Source: Entomohabitans teleogrylli (GTDB taxonomy: Bacteria > Pseudomonadota > Gammaproteobacteria > Enterobacterales > Enterobacteriaceae). From it: 64,000 nucleotides of DNA. Positions 1-12,348 of the stretch are shown one piece after another. Position 1 is the first letter of the stretch, and each line of letters opens with the position of its first letter. A program made the translations under genes and the position numbers. A model generated the notes under the pieces. That model was given only the letters and a program-made list of their open reading frames with translations. It was not told the origin of the DNA and ran no database searches. The DNA is taken from the NCBI RefSeq assembly GCF_001484765.1, contig NZ_KQ947377.1, forward strand, positions 456,795-520,794, read 5' to 3'.

Positions 1-222
1 GAACCAGCCGCCCGGGATTTGACACAACGTATACAGCCAGGCAAACGCCGAGAAGACGTAGCCCATTTCCGCTTTGGTGATGCCGAACTCTTCCTGAATA
101 TGCGCCGACGCCACCGCAAGGTTGGCGCGGTCGACATAACAAATCACTACGGTAATGAAGATCATTATCAGCGTCAGATAACGGCGACGCCCCGGTTTTG
201 CAGTAGTAACTGGAATATCCAT
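1..222 (-). CDS. dgoT: D-galactonate transporter DgoT, N-terminal part (cut by window edge)
   Basis: The reverse strand reads [18 protein letters not shown] from an ATG at 222 and stays open to base 1. It gives the first 74 residues of a major facilitator superfamily permease. Family knowledge: DgoT is an inner-membrane D-galactonate:H+ symporter of the anion:cation symporter group. A basic N-terminus is followed by the first membrane helix (about residues 15–35, ending near VDRANLAVA). It is the last gene of the dgo operon, separated from dgoD by about 225 bases that hold an ERIC repeat. The remaining roughly 350 residues lie outside the window. Confidence 0.93.
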   Translation of the reverse strand, partial: MDIPVTTAKPGRRRYLTLIMIFITVVICYVDRANLAVASAHIQEEFGITKAEMGYVFSAFAWLYTLCQIPGGWF

Positions 223-321
223 CGTAATCTGTCTCCAGATTTTGGGCACAGCGAGGCCGCTCACCATGCCCGGTAATTTACAGAGGGTGTATTTGATTTT
301 TTTAATTAAAAACGTAACCGG

Positions 322-448
322 AATGCGCTAAATAATTCGTGCTGGGGAAAGGCGGCAAGTTTTCGCATCCCCGGGAGCATACAAAAGTATGTGACCGGGG
401 TAAGAAAGCGCAGCCAACACATCACCAGCGCGAAGTATGACGCGCATT
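322..448. repeat. ERIC (intergenic repeat unit), full length, 127 bp
   Basis: The element is bounded by inverted ends AATGCGC (322–328) and GCGCATT (442–448). It contains the ERIC hallmarks: CTAAATAATTCG, GGCGGCAAG, a central dyad around CATACAAAAGTATGTGA, GCGCAGCCAAC and GAAGTATGACG. The span of 127 bp equals the classic ERIC length. Its right end overlaps the first base of the dgoD stop codon (448–450 on the plus strand), so it sits exactly at the end of dgoD and will be transcribed as a long hairpin between dgoD and dgoT. Confidence 0.9.
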
Positions 449-1596
449 TACCATTCCGCTACGGAACCGTCTTCATGACGCCAGAGTGGGTTACGCCAGT
501 CCGGCGCACTTTTGCTGAATTCAATGACCTTCGCTTCGTCGATCTCCACGCCAAGTCCCGGTTTCATCAGCGGTTTAAAGAAGCCGCCTTCCATGCTGAA
601 ATCCTCTTTGTTTTTCACAAAGTCGAGCAATTCCGCGCCCTTGTTATAGTGAATGCCCATACTCTGCTCCTGGAACACCGCGTTGTAGGAGACAAAATCA
701 ACGTGCAGACAGGCTGCCAACGCAATCGGGCCGAGCGGACAGTGTGGCGCCAGCGCCACGTCATACGCTTCTGCCATGCCGGCAATTTTGTAGCATTCGG
801 TGATACCGCCCGCATGGGATAAATCGGGTTGCAGGATGGCAATTCCGCCCGCTTCCAGCACGCGTTTAAACTCGAAACGCGAGAACATGCGTTCGCCCGC
901 CGCAATCGGAAGATGGGTTTGCGCCGCCAGTTTCGGGTAGTACTCAGCCTGTTCAGCCAGTACCGGTTCTTCAATGAACAGCGGACGATACGGTTCCAGT
1001 TCTTTAATCAGCACTTTCGCCATCGGCGCGCTCACGCGGCCATGGAAATCGAGACCAAACTCGATCTGGTTGCCAAAGGCTTCGCGGATTTGCGCCACCG
1101 TGTTCACTGCGGCATCCACCGCGCGGGAGTTATCAATCAGCCCCAGCTCTTCACAGCCGTTCAGTTTGAAGGTATCAAAGCCAATCTCGCGCAAGGTCTT
1201 AATGCCGTCGATCACATCTGCCGGACGATCACCGCCCACCCAGCTGTAGGCTTTGATTTTGTCGCGTACCAGACCGCCCATCAGTTGCCAGACCGGAGCA
1301 TTCAACACTTTACCTTTGATGTCCCATAGCGCCTGGTCAATCCCGGCAATGGCGCTCATCAGGATCGGGCCGCCACGATAAAAACCCGCGCGGTACATTA
1401 CCTGCCACAGGTCATTGATACGTGAAGGATCCTGACCAATCAGATAGTCCCCCAGCTCGTGCACGGCGGCTTCTACCGTGCGGGCGCGCCCTTCAATAAC
1501 CGGTTCGCCCCAGCCCACAACACCTTCATCAGTCTCGATTTTGAGGAACATCCAGCGTGGGGGTAAACGGTACGTGGTGATTTTGGTTATTTTCAT
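448..1596 (-). CDS. dgoD: D-galactonate dehydratase
   Basis: DgoD dehydrates D-galactonate to 2-dehydro-3-deoxy-D-galactonate in the cytoplasm, the first catabolic step of the De Ley–Doudoroff-type pathway. The protein has 382 residues, the same as E. coli DgoD, and is an enolase-superfamily member. Visible features are the N-terminal capping domain, metal ligands in GLDFHG (Asp183), the EEP motif (Glu209) and AGER (Glu235), and catalytic histidines His185 (DFHG) and His285 (APHCPLG). Its start overlaps the end of dgoA by 4 bp, which suggests translational coupling. An ERIC element begins at its stop codon. Confidence 0.97.
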   Translation of the reverse strand: MKITKITTYRLPPRWMFLKIETDEGVVGWGEPVIEGRARTVEAAVHELGDYLIGQDPSRINDLWQVMYRAGFYRGGPILMSAIAGIDQALWDIKGKVLNAPVWQLMGGLVRDKIKAYSWVGGDRPADVIDGIKTLREIGFDTFKLNGCEELGLIDNSRAVDAAVNTVAQIREAFGNQIEFGLDFHGRVSAPMAKVLIKELEPYRPLFIEEPVLAEQAEYYPKLAAQTHLPIAAGERMFSRFEFKRVLEAGGIAILQPDLSHAGGITECYKIAGMAEAYDVALAPHCPLGPIALAACLHVDFVSYNAVFQEQSMGIHYNKGAELLDFVKNKEDFSMEGGFFKPLMKPGLGVEIDEAKVIEFSKSAPDWRNPLWRHEDGSVAEW

Positions 1597-2210
1597 TTCA
1601 CTGCCTCTCGATATGCCTTAACAAATGCTGCTGCCTGCTGCACGGTGCGCTCCACGGATTGTCCGGCGCGATAGAGATCGCTACCCAGCCCGGCCCCTGC
1701 GCATCCTGCGTTGATCCATTGTTCCAGGTTTTCTGGCGTTACGCCGCCGACGGCAAAGACCGGTACATCCGGTGGGAGTACCGCTTTCAGCGCGCTGATG
1801 TACGCCGGGCCGAAGGCCGATGACGGGAATATTTTCAGCGCCTGCGCGCCGGCATCGAGGGCAGTAAAGGCTTCCGTCGCCGTTGCGCAGCCAGGACAGA
1901 CGGTCATGCCATACCCCACTGCGCGGCGAATCACTTCAGAATGAATATTTGGCGTCACAATAAGCCGACACCCCATCTTCGCGAGCGTATCAACCTGCTC
2001 AGGTTGCAGAACCGTACCTGCGCCAATCAAGGCTTTATCGCCGTATGCGTCCACAATTGCCGGAATACTTTTTTCCCATTGTGGAGAGTTAAGCGGGATC
2101 TCAACCGCGTCGAAACCGGCGTCAATCACCGCGCCAACGTGCGCTAATGCCTCATCGGGCGTGATGCCGCGCAGAATTGCGATCAGCGGGAGTTTAGTTT
2201 GCCACTGCAT
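1593..2210 (-). CDS. dgoA: 2-dehydro-3-deoxy-6-phosphogalactonate aldolase
   Basis: DgoA cleaves KDPGal into pyruvate and glyceraldehyde 3-phosphate, the last step of galactonate breakdown. The 205-residue protein is a class I KDPG/KDPGal aldolase TIM barrel. Lys126 in ALKIFPSS is the Schiff-base lysine and Glu37 in VEIPLN is the conserved general acid/base. It overlaps the 3' end of dgoK by 17 bp and the dgoD start by 4 bp, so the four genes are tightly packed. In older E. coli annotation dgoA and dgoD were treated as one gene; here, as there, they are clearly separate frames. Confidence 0.97.
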   Translation of the reverse strand: MQWQTKLPLIAILRGITPDEALAHVGAVIDAGFDAVEIPLNSPQWEKSIPAIVDAYGDKALIGAGTVLQPEQVDTLAKMGCRLIVTPNIHSEVIRRAVGYGMTVCPGCATATEAFTALDAGAQALKIFPSSAFGPAYISALKAVLPPDVPVFAVGGVTPENLEQWINAGCAGAGLGSDLYRAGQSVERTVQQAAAFVKAYREAVK

Positions 2211-3072
2211 GAGCGATGCTCCTTATACCTGCCTGAAATGCCGTATCGCCACTCACTACGTCCGTATTCTGACCAACAGCGTGAAACGCCTGTTGATAAC
2301 GCGACGACAGTGAAAAGCCCGCGACGATAGTGACGGTCTGCTGCTGAGCCATGTATTCGCGCATACTGGCGACTTCCGCGCCAATCAGCAGACCGGAGAG
2401 AAACTCGCTAACCTGCTCGCGGGGAAGCGTTCCCAGCACGTGCGAGGCGCGAACTTCAAAGAGTTGCGGCAAAACAGCGGGAGCGTTAAGTCCACGCTCA
2501 AGCCCAGCGGCAAACGCGTCAGGCGCACTCTCCTGCGGCGGTAGCCCCGCGCCCACCAGTGAATGATTTAACAGCAAGTGGTGCAGTTCGCCGGTCATCA
2601 CGGTACGAAAATCGAGGATTTGCGCGCTGTCGGCCAGTACCCATTTGCAATGGGTGCCGGGCATAACATAGAGAGAAGAAGGAGAAAGGGTGCGTGCGCC
2701 GAGCAGTTGTGTTTCTTCCCCGCGCATCACATTGTGGTTATCGTCGCGCGAAACGCATAATCCGGGAACAATCCAGATATTGTCGCCAACGGACGTCAAC
2801 TGTTCGCCAATCGTCGAAAAAAAGGCGGGAACCGGGAGGTAAGGGGCGACCTTCCAGCCCACATTACTGCCAACCATTCCCGCCATCACCACCGGCGTGG
2901 CGCCTTCGCGCCAGTGTTGTGTGACTTCCGCTAACACCGCTTCGGGGGATTTCCCATTCAGACGCGTAACGCCTGCCTCTGATTGCCTGCTTTCCAGGCA
3001 CTGCTCGCCCTGATAAAGCCAGGCGCGCAGATTGGTCGATCCCCAGTCAATTGCGATGTAGCGAGATGTCAT
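2194..3072 (-). CDS. dgoK: 2-dehydro-3-deoxygalactonokinase
   Basis: DgoK phosphorylates 2-keto-3-deoxygalactonate with ATP to give the 6-phosphate used by DgoA. The protein has 292 residues, as in E. coli, and belongs to the DgoK family of the sugar kinase/actin-like ATPase fold. The N-terminal IAIDWGSTNLRAW is the phosphate-1-type nucleotide loop, and a MPGTHCKWV motif lies mid-protein. It overlaps dgoR upstream by 4 bp (stop/start overlap) and dgoA downstream by 17 bp, consistent with one transcript. Confidence 0.96.
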   Translation of the reverse strand: MTSRYIAIDWGSTNLRAWLYQGEQCLESRQSEAGVTRLNGKSPEAVLAEVTQHWREGATPVVMAGMVGSNVGWKVAPYLPVPAFFSTIGEQLTSVGDNIWIVPGLCVSRDDNHNVMRGEETQLLGARTLSPSSLYVMPGTHCKWVLADSAQILDFRTVMTGELHHLLLNHSLVGAGLPPQESAPDAFAAGLERGLNAPAVLPQLFEVRASHVLGTLPREQVSEFLSGLLIGAEVASMREYMAQQQTVTIVAGFSLSSRYQQAFHAVGQNTDVVSGDTAFQAGIRSIAHAVAN

Positions 3073-3758
3073 GTGATTTCCTTTAACCTTCGTGTCGAGC
3101 TGGCGATCATGGTAAGCGCCGCCTGCTCTGCCGCATTGCCATCCTGATGCCGTATCGCATCGAACAGCGCTTTATGTTCCTGGAGCGTTTTCGGCATGTT
3201 GGCCTCATCGCCCATCCAGGTTCGTTCAAAAACCGCACGCTGTAGCGAGCTAATCGCCACGCTGAGCTGCTGCAGCACCGGGTTATGCACCGATGCCAGC
3301 ACCGCTTCGTGGTAGCGAATATCCGCTTCGTTAAACGCGTCGCGATCCTGGTTATTGGCCACCATATCGTTGAGCGCTGCCTCTATCTGTGCCAGTTCGC
3401 CGGAGGTGGCGCGTTCCGCGGCCCAGCGGGCTATCGCCGGCTCCACCAGGTTGCGCACCTCGCTCATGGCGGCGATCAGCCGCGGGTCATAGTCGTTTTC
3501 CAGCACCCACTGCAAAACGTCGGTATCGAGGTAGTTCCACTGGTTACGCGGCGCCACAAACGCGCCGCGATAGCGCTTCATTTCAATCAACCGCTTCGCC
3601 ACCAGCGAGCGGAACACTTCGCGAATAATGTTGCGCGAGGTTTCGAACTCCTCACACAGCTCCGTTTCCGCCGGCAGCGCGGCGCCGGGTACATATTTAC
3701 CGCTAACGATTTGCTGGCCCAGCGTGACGATAATGCGATCGGTTTTCGTAATGGTCAT
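3069..3758 (-). CDS. dgoR: Galactonate operon repressor DgoR (GntR/FadR family)
   Basis: DgoR is the local repressor of the dgo operon, and in E. coli D-galactonate relieves repression. I chose the ATG at 3758 (MTITKTDRI), which gives the 229 residues of E. coli DgoR; an in-frame upstream start (3782) would add eight unconserved residues. Residues about 8–75 form the winged helix-turn-helix (LPAETELCEEFETSRNIIREVFRSL). The rest is the all-helical FCD effector domain with metal/ligand-type His and Asp residues (DIRYHEAV). It is the first gene of the operon and so probably autoregulated through the operator cluster at 3822–3896. Confidence 0.96.
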   Translation of the reverse strand: MTITKTDRIIVTLGQQIVSGKYVPGAALPAETELCEEFETSRNIIREVFRSLVAKRLIEMKRYRGAFVAPRNQWNYLDTDVLQWVLENDYDPRLIAAMSEVRNLVEPAIARWAAERATSGELAQIEAALNDMVANNQDRDAFNEADIRYHEAVLASVHNPVLQQLSVAISSLQRAVFERTWMGDEANMPKTLQEHKALFDAIRHQDGNAAEQAALTMIASSTRRLKEIT

Positions 3759-3821
3759 GGAAATGTCCTTATGGCTTTGCACTCCCTTACTTTACTCCGA
3801 CCGACGTATTTATCCTCATTT

Positions 3822-3896
3822 TTGTACTACCAGTGCCGGTTAACCTCTCTCTACCACGCACACATAGTAGTACTATATAATAATGTTGTACTACAA
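3822..3896. promoter_or_regulatory. Probable DgoR operator cluster and dgo promoter region
   Basis: Three copies of the core GTACTAC or its complement GTAGTAC occur within 75 bp upstream of dgoR: TTGTACTACC at 3822–3831, TAGTAGTACTA at 3865–3875, and TTGTACTACAA at 3886–3896. The last two form an inverted repeat separated by an AT-rich 14-bp spacer (TATATAATAATGTT), as expected where a GntR dimer covers a promoter. Assignment to DgoR is inference from position and from the similar TTGTAGTACAA-type operators reported for E. coli dgo. Confidence 0.7.
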
Positions 3897-3956
3897 TTTA
3901 GATCACAAAAAACACAATTGATAACCAGAATGCTGGCGGAAGCCGGAATAAGGAAT

Positions 3957-3984
3957 AAAAAACCCGCCACAGACGGCGGGTTAT
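3957..3984 (-). terminator. Intrinsic terminator after yidA
   Basis: On the minus strand AACCCGCC, a 6-base loop and GGCGGGTT are followed by TTTTTATT. This GC-rich stem with a U-tract lies about 20 bp after the yidA stop codon. Confidence 0.88.
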
Positions 3985-4002
3985 GCGGGAAAAGAGACAG
4001 GT

Positions 4003-4815
4003 TTAGTTCAGGGCAAATTGATTGATCGCCTGCGCAACGCCATCTTCAAGGTTGCTGGCAGTGATAAAGTCCGCGGCTTGTTTAACGGAATCAATGGCAT
4101 TCCCCATCGCCACCCCAACGCCGGCGTACTGCAGCATGGCAATATCATTTTCCTGATCGCCAATCGCCATCACTTCATGCGCCTCAATATTCAGGGCGTC
4201 CGCCAGCGATTTCACCCCTGTGCCTTTATTGACGCGTTTATCGAGGATTTCCAGGAAGTAGGGCGCGCTTTTCAGCACGGTGTACTTCTCTTTCACCTCT
4301 GGCGGAATGCGGGCGATAGCGCGATCGAGAATCGCTGGTTCATCGATCATCATCACTTTCAGGAACTGCGTCGCCGGGTCCATTTTCTCTGCTTCGCAGA
4401 ACACCAGCGGAATGGTGGCGACATAGGATTCATGCACCGTGTAATAGCTGATGTCGCGGTTGGCGGTATACAGGGTATGACGATCGAGGGCATGAAAATG
4501 CGAACCGACTTCATGAGAGAGTTTTTCCAGATAGCGGTAATCGTCATAAGTCAGCGCAGTTTGCGCTACGGTGCTGCCGTCGCTGGCTTTCTGGACCAGC
4601 GCGCCGTTGTAGGTAATGCAGTAATCACTGTCATTGACCATCTCCAGCTCTTTGAGGTAACTCTCCACGCCGGCAAAAGGGCGCCCGGTCGTCAGTACAA
4701 CCGTCACGCCACGCGCGCGCGCAGCGGCAATCGCGTTTTTCACCGCTGGAGATATTGTGTGATCCGGCAGCAGCAGGGTGCCGTCCATATCAATCGCAAT
4801 CAGTTTTATGGTCAT
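4003..4815 (-). CDS. yidA: HAD-family sugar phosphatase YidA
   Basis: YidA is a cytoplasmic Cof-type haloacid dehalogenase phosphatase; the E. coli enzyme dephosphorylates a range of sugar phosphates. The 270-residue length matches. HAD motif I is DMDGT (Asp9 nucleophile, Asp11), motif II lies in TTGRP, the motif III lysine lies in the RVNKGTGVKSL segment, and motif IV is GDQEND. A C2B cap domain lies between about residues 85 and 190. It stands alone, with terminators on both sides. E. coli has yidX between dgoR and yidA; that gene is missing here. Confidence 0.96.
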   Translation of the reverse strand: MTIKLIAIDMDGTLLLPDHTISPAVKNAIAAARARGVTVVLTTGRPFAGVESYLKELEMVNDSDYCITYNGALVQKASDGSTVAQTALTYDDYRYLEKLSHEVGSHFHALDRHTLYTANRDISYYTVHESYVATIPLVFCEAEKMDPATQFLKVMMIDEPAILDRAIARIPPEVKEKYTVLKSAPYFLEILDKRVNKGTGVKSLADALNIEAHEVMAIGDQENDIAMLQYAGVGVAMGNAIDSVKQAADFITASNLEDGVAQAINQFALN

Positions 4816-4914
4816 GGGTATCTTCTGAGGTCGTGGATTTACCTCATGCTAACGCGATTCCGCTCACAAAAATAGCGCGAAATTAGCGCAATCAGGCCGC
4901 TGTCGCAGAATAGA

Positions 4915-4947
4915 AAAGCCTCTCCCGCAATATGCCGGAAGAGGCTC
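4915..4947 (-). terminator. Intrinsic terminator after yidB
   Basis: On the minus strand GCCTCTTCCGG, a short CATAT loop and the pairing arm TGCGGGAGAGGC are followed by TTTTC. It begins a few bases after the yidB stop codon. Confidence 0.8.
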
Positions 4948-4953
4948 GGGGGA

Positions 4954-5352
4954 TTAGCCGAATAATTTTCCTTTCAGGATATTCATCCCCGCCGACAGCA
5001 GGTCGTTGCCGGCGCTGGCGTCAACCTGCCCCTGCGGGGACAGGGCGTCCACGACTTTCGGCAGATATTGCGCCAACAGTGCGGATGCCGCCTGACCGTC
5101 AATACCCAGCTTACCCGCCAGGTCGGCAATCGCCGGCGATCCCAGCGCGCTGGATACCTGATCGGCGCTAACCGGCTGATTGGTTGCGCTACTACTCAGC
5201 CAGGAGGCGACAATCTCACCCAGGCCTCCCTGACGGAATTTCTCCAGCAGCGCCTGAATCCCTCCCTGGTTATTAATCCAGCTTAAAATAGCCTGGTATT
5301 TACCCGCATCCCCTCCGGATACCATTCCCGCCACCTGGTCAAAAAGGCTCAT
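4954..5352 (-). CDS. yidB: YidB family protein (DUF937)
   Basis: This small 132-residue protein belongs to the YidB/DUF937 family, whose function is unknown to me. The sequence is rich in Gly, Ala, Leu and Ser without a signal peptide or membrane helix. It contains repeated helical segments ending in motifs such as GGIQALLEKFRQGGLGEIVASWL and SADQVSSALG. It lies 77 bp downstream of gyrB, beyond the gyrB terminator, and has its own terminator, so it is probably expressed alone. Length matches E. coli YidB. Confidence 0.93.
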   Translation of the reverse strand: MSLFDQVAGMVSGGDAGKYQAILSWINNQGGIQALLEKFRQGGLGEIVASWLSSSATNQPVSADQVSSALGSPAIADLAGKLGIDGQAASALLAQYLPKVVDALSPQGQVDASAGNDLLSAGMNILKGKLFG

Positions 5353-5380
5353 AATTCACTCCTTAGCGTGATTTTCCACC

Positions 5381-5409
5381 AAAAAAAACGCCGCGCAACG
5401 GGCGCGGCG
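5381..5409 (-). terminator. Intrinsic terminator after gyrB
   Basis: On the minus strand CGCCGCGC, a CCGTT loop and GCGCGGCG are followed by eight T residues. The perfect 8-bp GC stem ends the dnaA–dnaN–recF–gyrB transcript. Confidence 0.92.
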
Positions 5410-5429
5410 CTATTTTTAATTGTAGTACA

Positions 5430-8946
<3,517 letters not shown>

Positions 8947-8961
8947 ATGTCGCATCATTCC

Positions 8962-9082
8962 AAAGGGCGTGTGTGTCGCAGCCGTTTGCTTACGGCCAGC
9001 GCGCAGAAAGCGGAGCGTACACGAAGTACGTGAGCATTTCGAGCGCAGCCCGGAAGCAAAATAGCAAATCAACCCGCCCTTT
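8962..9082. repeat. Palindromic ERIC-like miniature element between dnaN and recF
   Basis: The roughly 121-bp element has terminal inverted repeats AAAGGGCG (8962–8969) and CGCCCTTT (9075–9082). Nested inside are complementary TTTGCTT/AAGCAAA arms and a central dyad CGTAC-ACGAA-GTACG. Its core, GGAGCGTACACGAAGTACGTGA followed by AGCGCAGCC, parallels the ERIC core at 375–415 (GGGAGCATACAAAAGTATGTGA then AGCGCAGCC), but the flanks differ. It contains no gene. It appears to be an insertion, because dnaN and recF adjoin in relatives. Classification as ERIC-related is inference. Confidence 0.75.
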
Positions 9083-9088
9083 TCAGGA

Positions 9089-10189
9089 TTACAATCTCAT
9101 GGGCATAACCACATACGCCGCACTCTGACTCGCACAATCTTCCAGTTGCACGCTGGACACGGAATCCGTCAGCAGAATGCGAACATTCTCGCACTTCAGC
9201 GCGTTCAGTACATCGAGGATATAGCTGACGTTAAAGCCAATCTCCATCTCCGTGCCGTCATAACTGACGTCGAGGATCTCTTCCGCCTCTTCCTGCTCCG
9301 GGTTATTGGCAGTGATCTTAATTTGATTTTCCGCCACAAACAGGCGCACTCCGCGGAATTTCTCATTGGAGAGAATCGCCGCCCGGGCGAATGCCTGCTT
9401 CAGCAGATCGCAACCGGCCTCAATATTTTTATCCGGGCTTTTCGGCAGTACCCGGCGATAGTCCGGGAAACGGCCATCCACCAGTTTGGAGGTAAAAATG
9501 AAGTCGCCGACGTGGGCGCGGATATTATTGCTACCAATCTGCACCCGCAGCGGAGTGTCGCCGCCGTCCAGCATACGCATCAGTTCGATAACCCCTTTAC
9601 GAGGCACGATCACCGAATGGTTCGGCAGAGATTGCCCCACCGGCATTGAGCATACCGCCAGGCGGTGCCCGTCGGTCGCCACGGTACGCAGCTCTTCTCC
9701 TTCGGTTTCAAACAGCATGCCGTTTAAGTAGTAGCGTACGTCCTGGTGGGCCATGGAAAACTGCGTCGCCTCAATCAGGCGTTTCATGGTGGCCTGCGGC
9801 AGGGTAAATTCCACCTCGCTCTGCCAGTCGTCAAGATTCGGGAAATCCGCCGCCGGCAGCGTGGAGAGCGAGAAACGACTGCGGCCGGAGCGCACCAGCA
9901 TACGTTCGCCTTCAAGCTGCACCGCTATCTCGGCGCCTTCCGGCAGACCGCGGCAGATATCAAAGAATTTGCGGGCCGGGACGGTGGTGGCGCCAGGTTC
10001 GTGAGGCTGAAGCAGCGCAACGCGGGCGACCATTTCCATTTCAAGGTCGGTGCCGGTCAAAGACAGTACCCCGTCCGCCACCTGCAGCAGCAGGTTGCCA
10101 AGAATAGGCAGCGTCGGGCGGCCACCCAGCGGACCGCTGACCTGCTGGAGTGGTTTTAACAGATGTTCACGTTCAACGGTAAATTTCAT
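9089..10189 (-). CDS. dnaN: DNA polymerase III sliding clamp (beta subunit)
   Basis: DnaN forms the dimeric ring that tethers Pol III to DNA and also serves Hda-mediated DnaA inactivation. The 366 residues make three repeated clamp domains of about 120 residues each. The ends are highly conserved: [30 protein letters not shown] at the start and YVVMPMRL at the C-terminus, which forms part of the partner-binding pocket. It begins 4 bp after dnaA and is followed by the palindromic element rather than directly by recF. Confidence 0.98.
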   Translation of the reverse strand: MKFTVEREHLLKPLQQVSGPLGGRPTLPILGNLLLQVADGVLSLTGTDLEMEMVARVALLQPHEPGATTVPARKFFDICRGLPEGAEIAVQLEGERMLVRSGRSRFSLSTLPAADFPNLDDWQSEVEFTLPQATMKRLIEATQFSMAHQDVRYYLNGMLFETEGEELRTVATDGHRLAVCSMPVGQSLPNHSVIVPRKGVIELMRMLDGGDTPLRVQIGSNNIRAHVGDFIFTSKLVDGRFPDYRRVLPKSPDKNIEAGCDLLKQAFARAAILSNEKFRGVRLFVAENQIKITANNPEQEEAEEILDVSYDGTEMEIGFNVSYILDVLNALKCENVRILLTDSVSSVQLEDCASQSAAYVVMPMRL

Positions 10190-10193
10190 AGCA

Positions 10194-11579
10194 TCACGAC
10201 GATAATGTTCTGATTAAATTGGAAAAATCTTCTTTGATATCGTGGCTTTCTTCACGCAACTGCTCAATCTTGCGGCAGGCGTGCAGCACCGTGGTATGGT
10301 CGCGGCCGCCGAACGCGTCGCCAATCTCCGGCAGACTATGGTTCGTCAACTCCTTTGCCAGCGCCATCGCCATCTGGCGCGGGCGGGCAACCGACCGGGA
10401 CCGACGCTTGGACAGCAGATCGGCCACCTTGATTTTATAGTACTCGGCCACCGTTTTCTGAATATTGTCGATGGTGACCAGCTTTTCCTGCAGCGCCAGT
10501 AAATCGCGCAGCGCTTCACGCACAAAGTCGATAGTAATCGCCCGGCCGGTAAAATTGGCATTGGCGATCACCCGATTCAGCGCCCCTTCCAGTTCACGGA
10601 CATTGGAACGTAGCCGTTTGGCGATAAAAAACGCCACCTCGCCGGGCAGGCGAATGTCGTTTTCATCGGCCTTTTTCATCAGGATCGCCACTCGGGTTTC
10701 CAGCTCCGGCGGTTCGATAGCCACCGTCAGCCCCCAGCCAAAGCGGGATTTCAGACGATCCTCAACGCCATTGATCTCTTTCGGATACCGATCCGACGTC
10801 AGGATGATCTGTTGATTGCCTTCCAGCAACGCATTGAAAGTATGGAAAAACTCTTCCTGGGATCGTTCTTTATTGGCAAAGAATTGGATATCGTCGATCA
10901 ACAACGCATCGACCGATCGATAGTAGCGCTTGAACTCTTCAATCGCGTTGTTTTGCAGCGCTTTCACCATATCCTGAACAAAACGTTCAGAATGCATATA
11001 AACCACTTTGGCATTCGGCTTGCGCGCCATGATGCCATTGCCGACCGCATGTAACAGGTGAGTTTTACCCAGCCCGGTGCCGCCGTACAGGAACAGCGGG
11101 TTATAGGCGCCGCCGGGGTTATCCGCGACCTGACGCGCCGCCGCGCGCGCCAACTGGTTAGATTTACCTTCCACGAAATTATCGAAGGTGTGCTTAACAT
11201 TGACATTAGAACGATAAGTCGGTTCTGCGGGCGCCGGGACATTGTCCCAACTGGGGCGCGCCGGGGCGACCGCACGCACCGTCTGAGAGGACGGGATAAC
11301 GCTGGCAGTTTGCGGCGCCGCCATCGCCTGAACCGGCCGGGAGCCGACTTCAAAGCGCAACAGCGGCGCATCGACGCCACAAAAATCGTTTAATAACCCG
11401 TTGATATTATTTAAATATTTATCTCTAACCCAATCGAGCACAAAACGGTTTGGCGCATACAAAGCCAGCGTGTTATCGCTCAGTTCCGCCTGTAGGGGGC
11501 GTATCCACATACTGAATTCTGTGGCTGGTAACTCATCCTGCAATCGGGCAAGACACTGCTGCCAAAGCGAAAGTGACAC
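10194..11579 (-). CDS. dnaA: Chromosomal replication initiator DnaA
   Basis: DnaA binds the DnaA boxes of oriC and opens the duplex. I chose the GTG start at 11579 (read [18 protein letters not shown]), the known enterobacterial start, giving 461 residues; a longer in-frame version from 11627 has no support. Domain I is about residues 1–85, and linker domain II is slightly shorter than in E. coli (467 aa). Domain III is AAA+ with Walker [10 protein letters not shown] and Walker [10 protein letters not shown]. Domain IV carries the DNA-binding signature [15 protein letters not shown]. It is first in the dnaA–dnaN–recF–gyrB operon and probably autoregulated by the DnaA box at 11790–11798. Confidence 0.97.
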   Translation of the reverse strand: MSLSLWQQCLARLQDELPATEFSMWIRPLQAELSDNTLALYAPNRFVLDWVRDKYLNNINGLLNDFCGVDAPLLRFEVGSRPVQAMAAPQTASVIPSSQTVRAVAPARPSWDNVPAPAEPTYRSNVNVKHTFDNFVEGKSNQLARAAARQVADNPGGAYNPLFLYGGTGLGKTHLLHAVGNGIMARKPNAKVVYMHSERFVQDMVKALQNNAIEEFKRYYRSVDALLIDDIQFFANKERSQEEFFHTFNALLEGNQQIILTSDRYPKEINGVEDRLKSRFGWGLTVAIEPPELETRVAILMKKADENDIRLPGEVAFFIAKRLRSNVRELEGALNRVIANANFTGRAITIDFVREALRDLLALQEKLVTIDNIQKTVAEYYKIKVADLLSKRRSRSVARPRQMAMALAKELTNHSLPEIGDAFGGRDHTTVLHACRKIEQLREESHDIKEDFSNLIRTLSS

Positions 11580-11735
11580 GGCGGACTCCACTCGAACAAA
11601 GTCGATCAAAGACAAAGACTGAAACATTCATGATTGTTGACACACGCCGACAAGCCCAAAGGGGGAGCGTGCGAACCGCTATTACGGTTTGCCCGAAGCA
11701 ATTTAAAGATCCCTGGATCGCCATCGGGACCGCGG

Positions 11736-11741
11736 ATCATA
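11736..11741 (-). promoter_or_regulatory. dnaA promoter 2 −10 element
   Basis: On the minus strand TTTAGGCTATGATCC matches the E. coli dnaA 2p region. The −10 is TATGAT and overlaps a GATC site, the arrangement that makes dnaA transcription sensitive to sequestration. The −35 is poor. Confidence 0.65.
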
Positions 11742-11789
11742 GCCTAAACTGAACGCGAGATCTTCTGTTTCTCACAGATTCTTGTCTGG

Positions 11790-11798
11790 TTATCCACA
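11790..11798 (+). promoter_or_regulatory. DnaA box upstream of dnaA
   Basis: A perfect TTATCCACA lies about 210 bp upstream of the dnaA start and upstream of the 2p −10. In E. coli the equivalent box mediates autorepression. Confidence 0.88.
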
Positions 11799-11931
11799 GG
11801 GGGAGGATCCGAACCGCCTAAGTGTAAACGATCGGCGCGGGGATGCAGCAGGATTTACGATCAATATTGGAAAATCTAATGGCTGTCGCAAAACGACCTG
11901 CAAACGATCGTCATAAGATCCCGGATGATCC

Positions 11932-11959
11932 TTGCGCTTTAGCCGGGAGGTCGTATAAT
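11932..11959 (+). promoter_or_regulatory. rpmH upstream promoter
   Basis: TTGCGC (11932–11937), a 16-bp spacer and a perfect TATAAT (11954–11959) lie on the plus strand, 230 bp before rpmH. Confidence 0.7.
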
Positions 11960-12058
11960 TCCCCACCCGGCGCGTTGCGCCCGGCTTTTGCCCCGCGATG
12001 ACCGGCGCTTTTTTCAGCATAAAAGGCGGTCTGCGGCGCGAGAAATAAGGAAAGTGAA

Positions 12059-12087
12059 TTGACTCCGGAGTGTACAATTATTACAAT
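12059..12087 (+). promoter_or_regulatory. rpmH proximal promoter
   Basis: TTGACT (12059–12064), a 17-bp spacer and TACAAT (12082–12087) make a near-consensus sigma-70 promoter about 95 bp before rpmH, at the same place as the main E. coli rpmH promoter. Confidence 0.8.
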
Positions 12088-12178
12088 CCGGCCTCTTTAA
12101 TCAGCCCCACTGAGGCGTGAGTCGTTCGCTTAAACCGTCCGGGCCTACGCAAACCCAGTGAAATTTTTTCAAGTTTAG

Positions 12179-12331
<153 letters not shown>

Positions 12332-12348
12332 TAAAAGCTAACCCCTGA

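Noticed and set aside
3285..4025. A 246-codon plus-strand frame across dgoR and its operator region
   Set aside because: It overlaps dgoR antisense, the operator cluster and the yidA terminator, which cannot all be coding. No motif is visible.
8947..9072. N-terminal extension of RecF by 42 residues
   Set aside because: It starts at TTG, translates the palindromic element, and the conserved RecF N-terminus begins at the ATG at 8946.
11580..11627. Longer DnaA reading from 11627
   Set aside because: The conserved enterobacterial start is the GTG giving MSLSLWQQC at 11579; the extension lies in the leader.
11790..12077. A 95-codon minus-strand frame in the dnaA–rpmH region
   Set aside because: It overlaps the DnaA box and both rpmH promoters and has no protein-like conservation.
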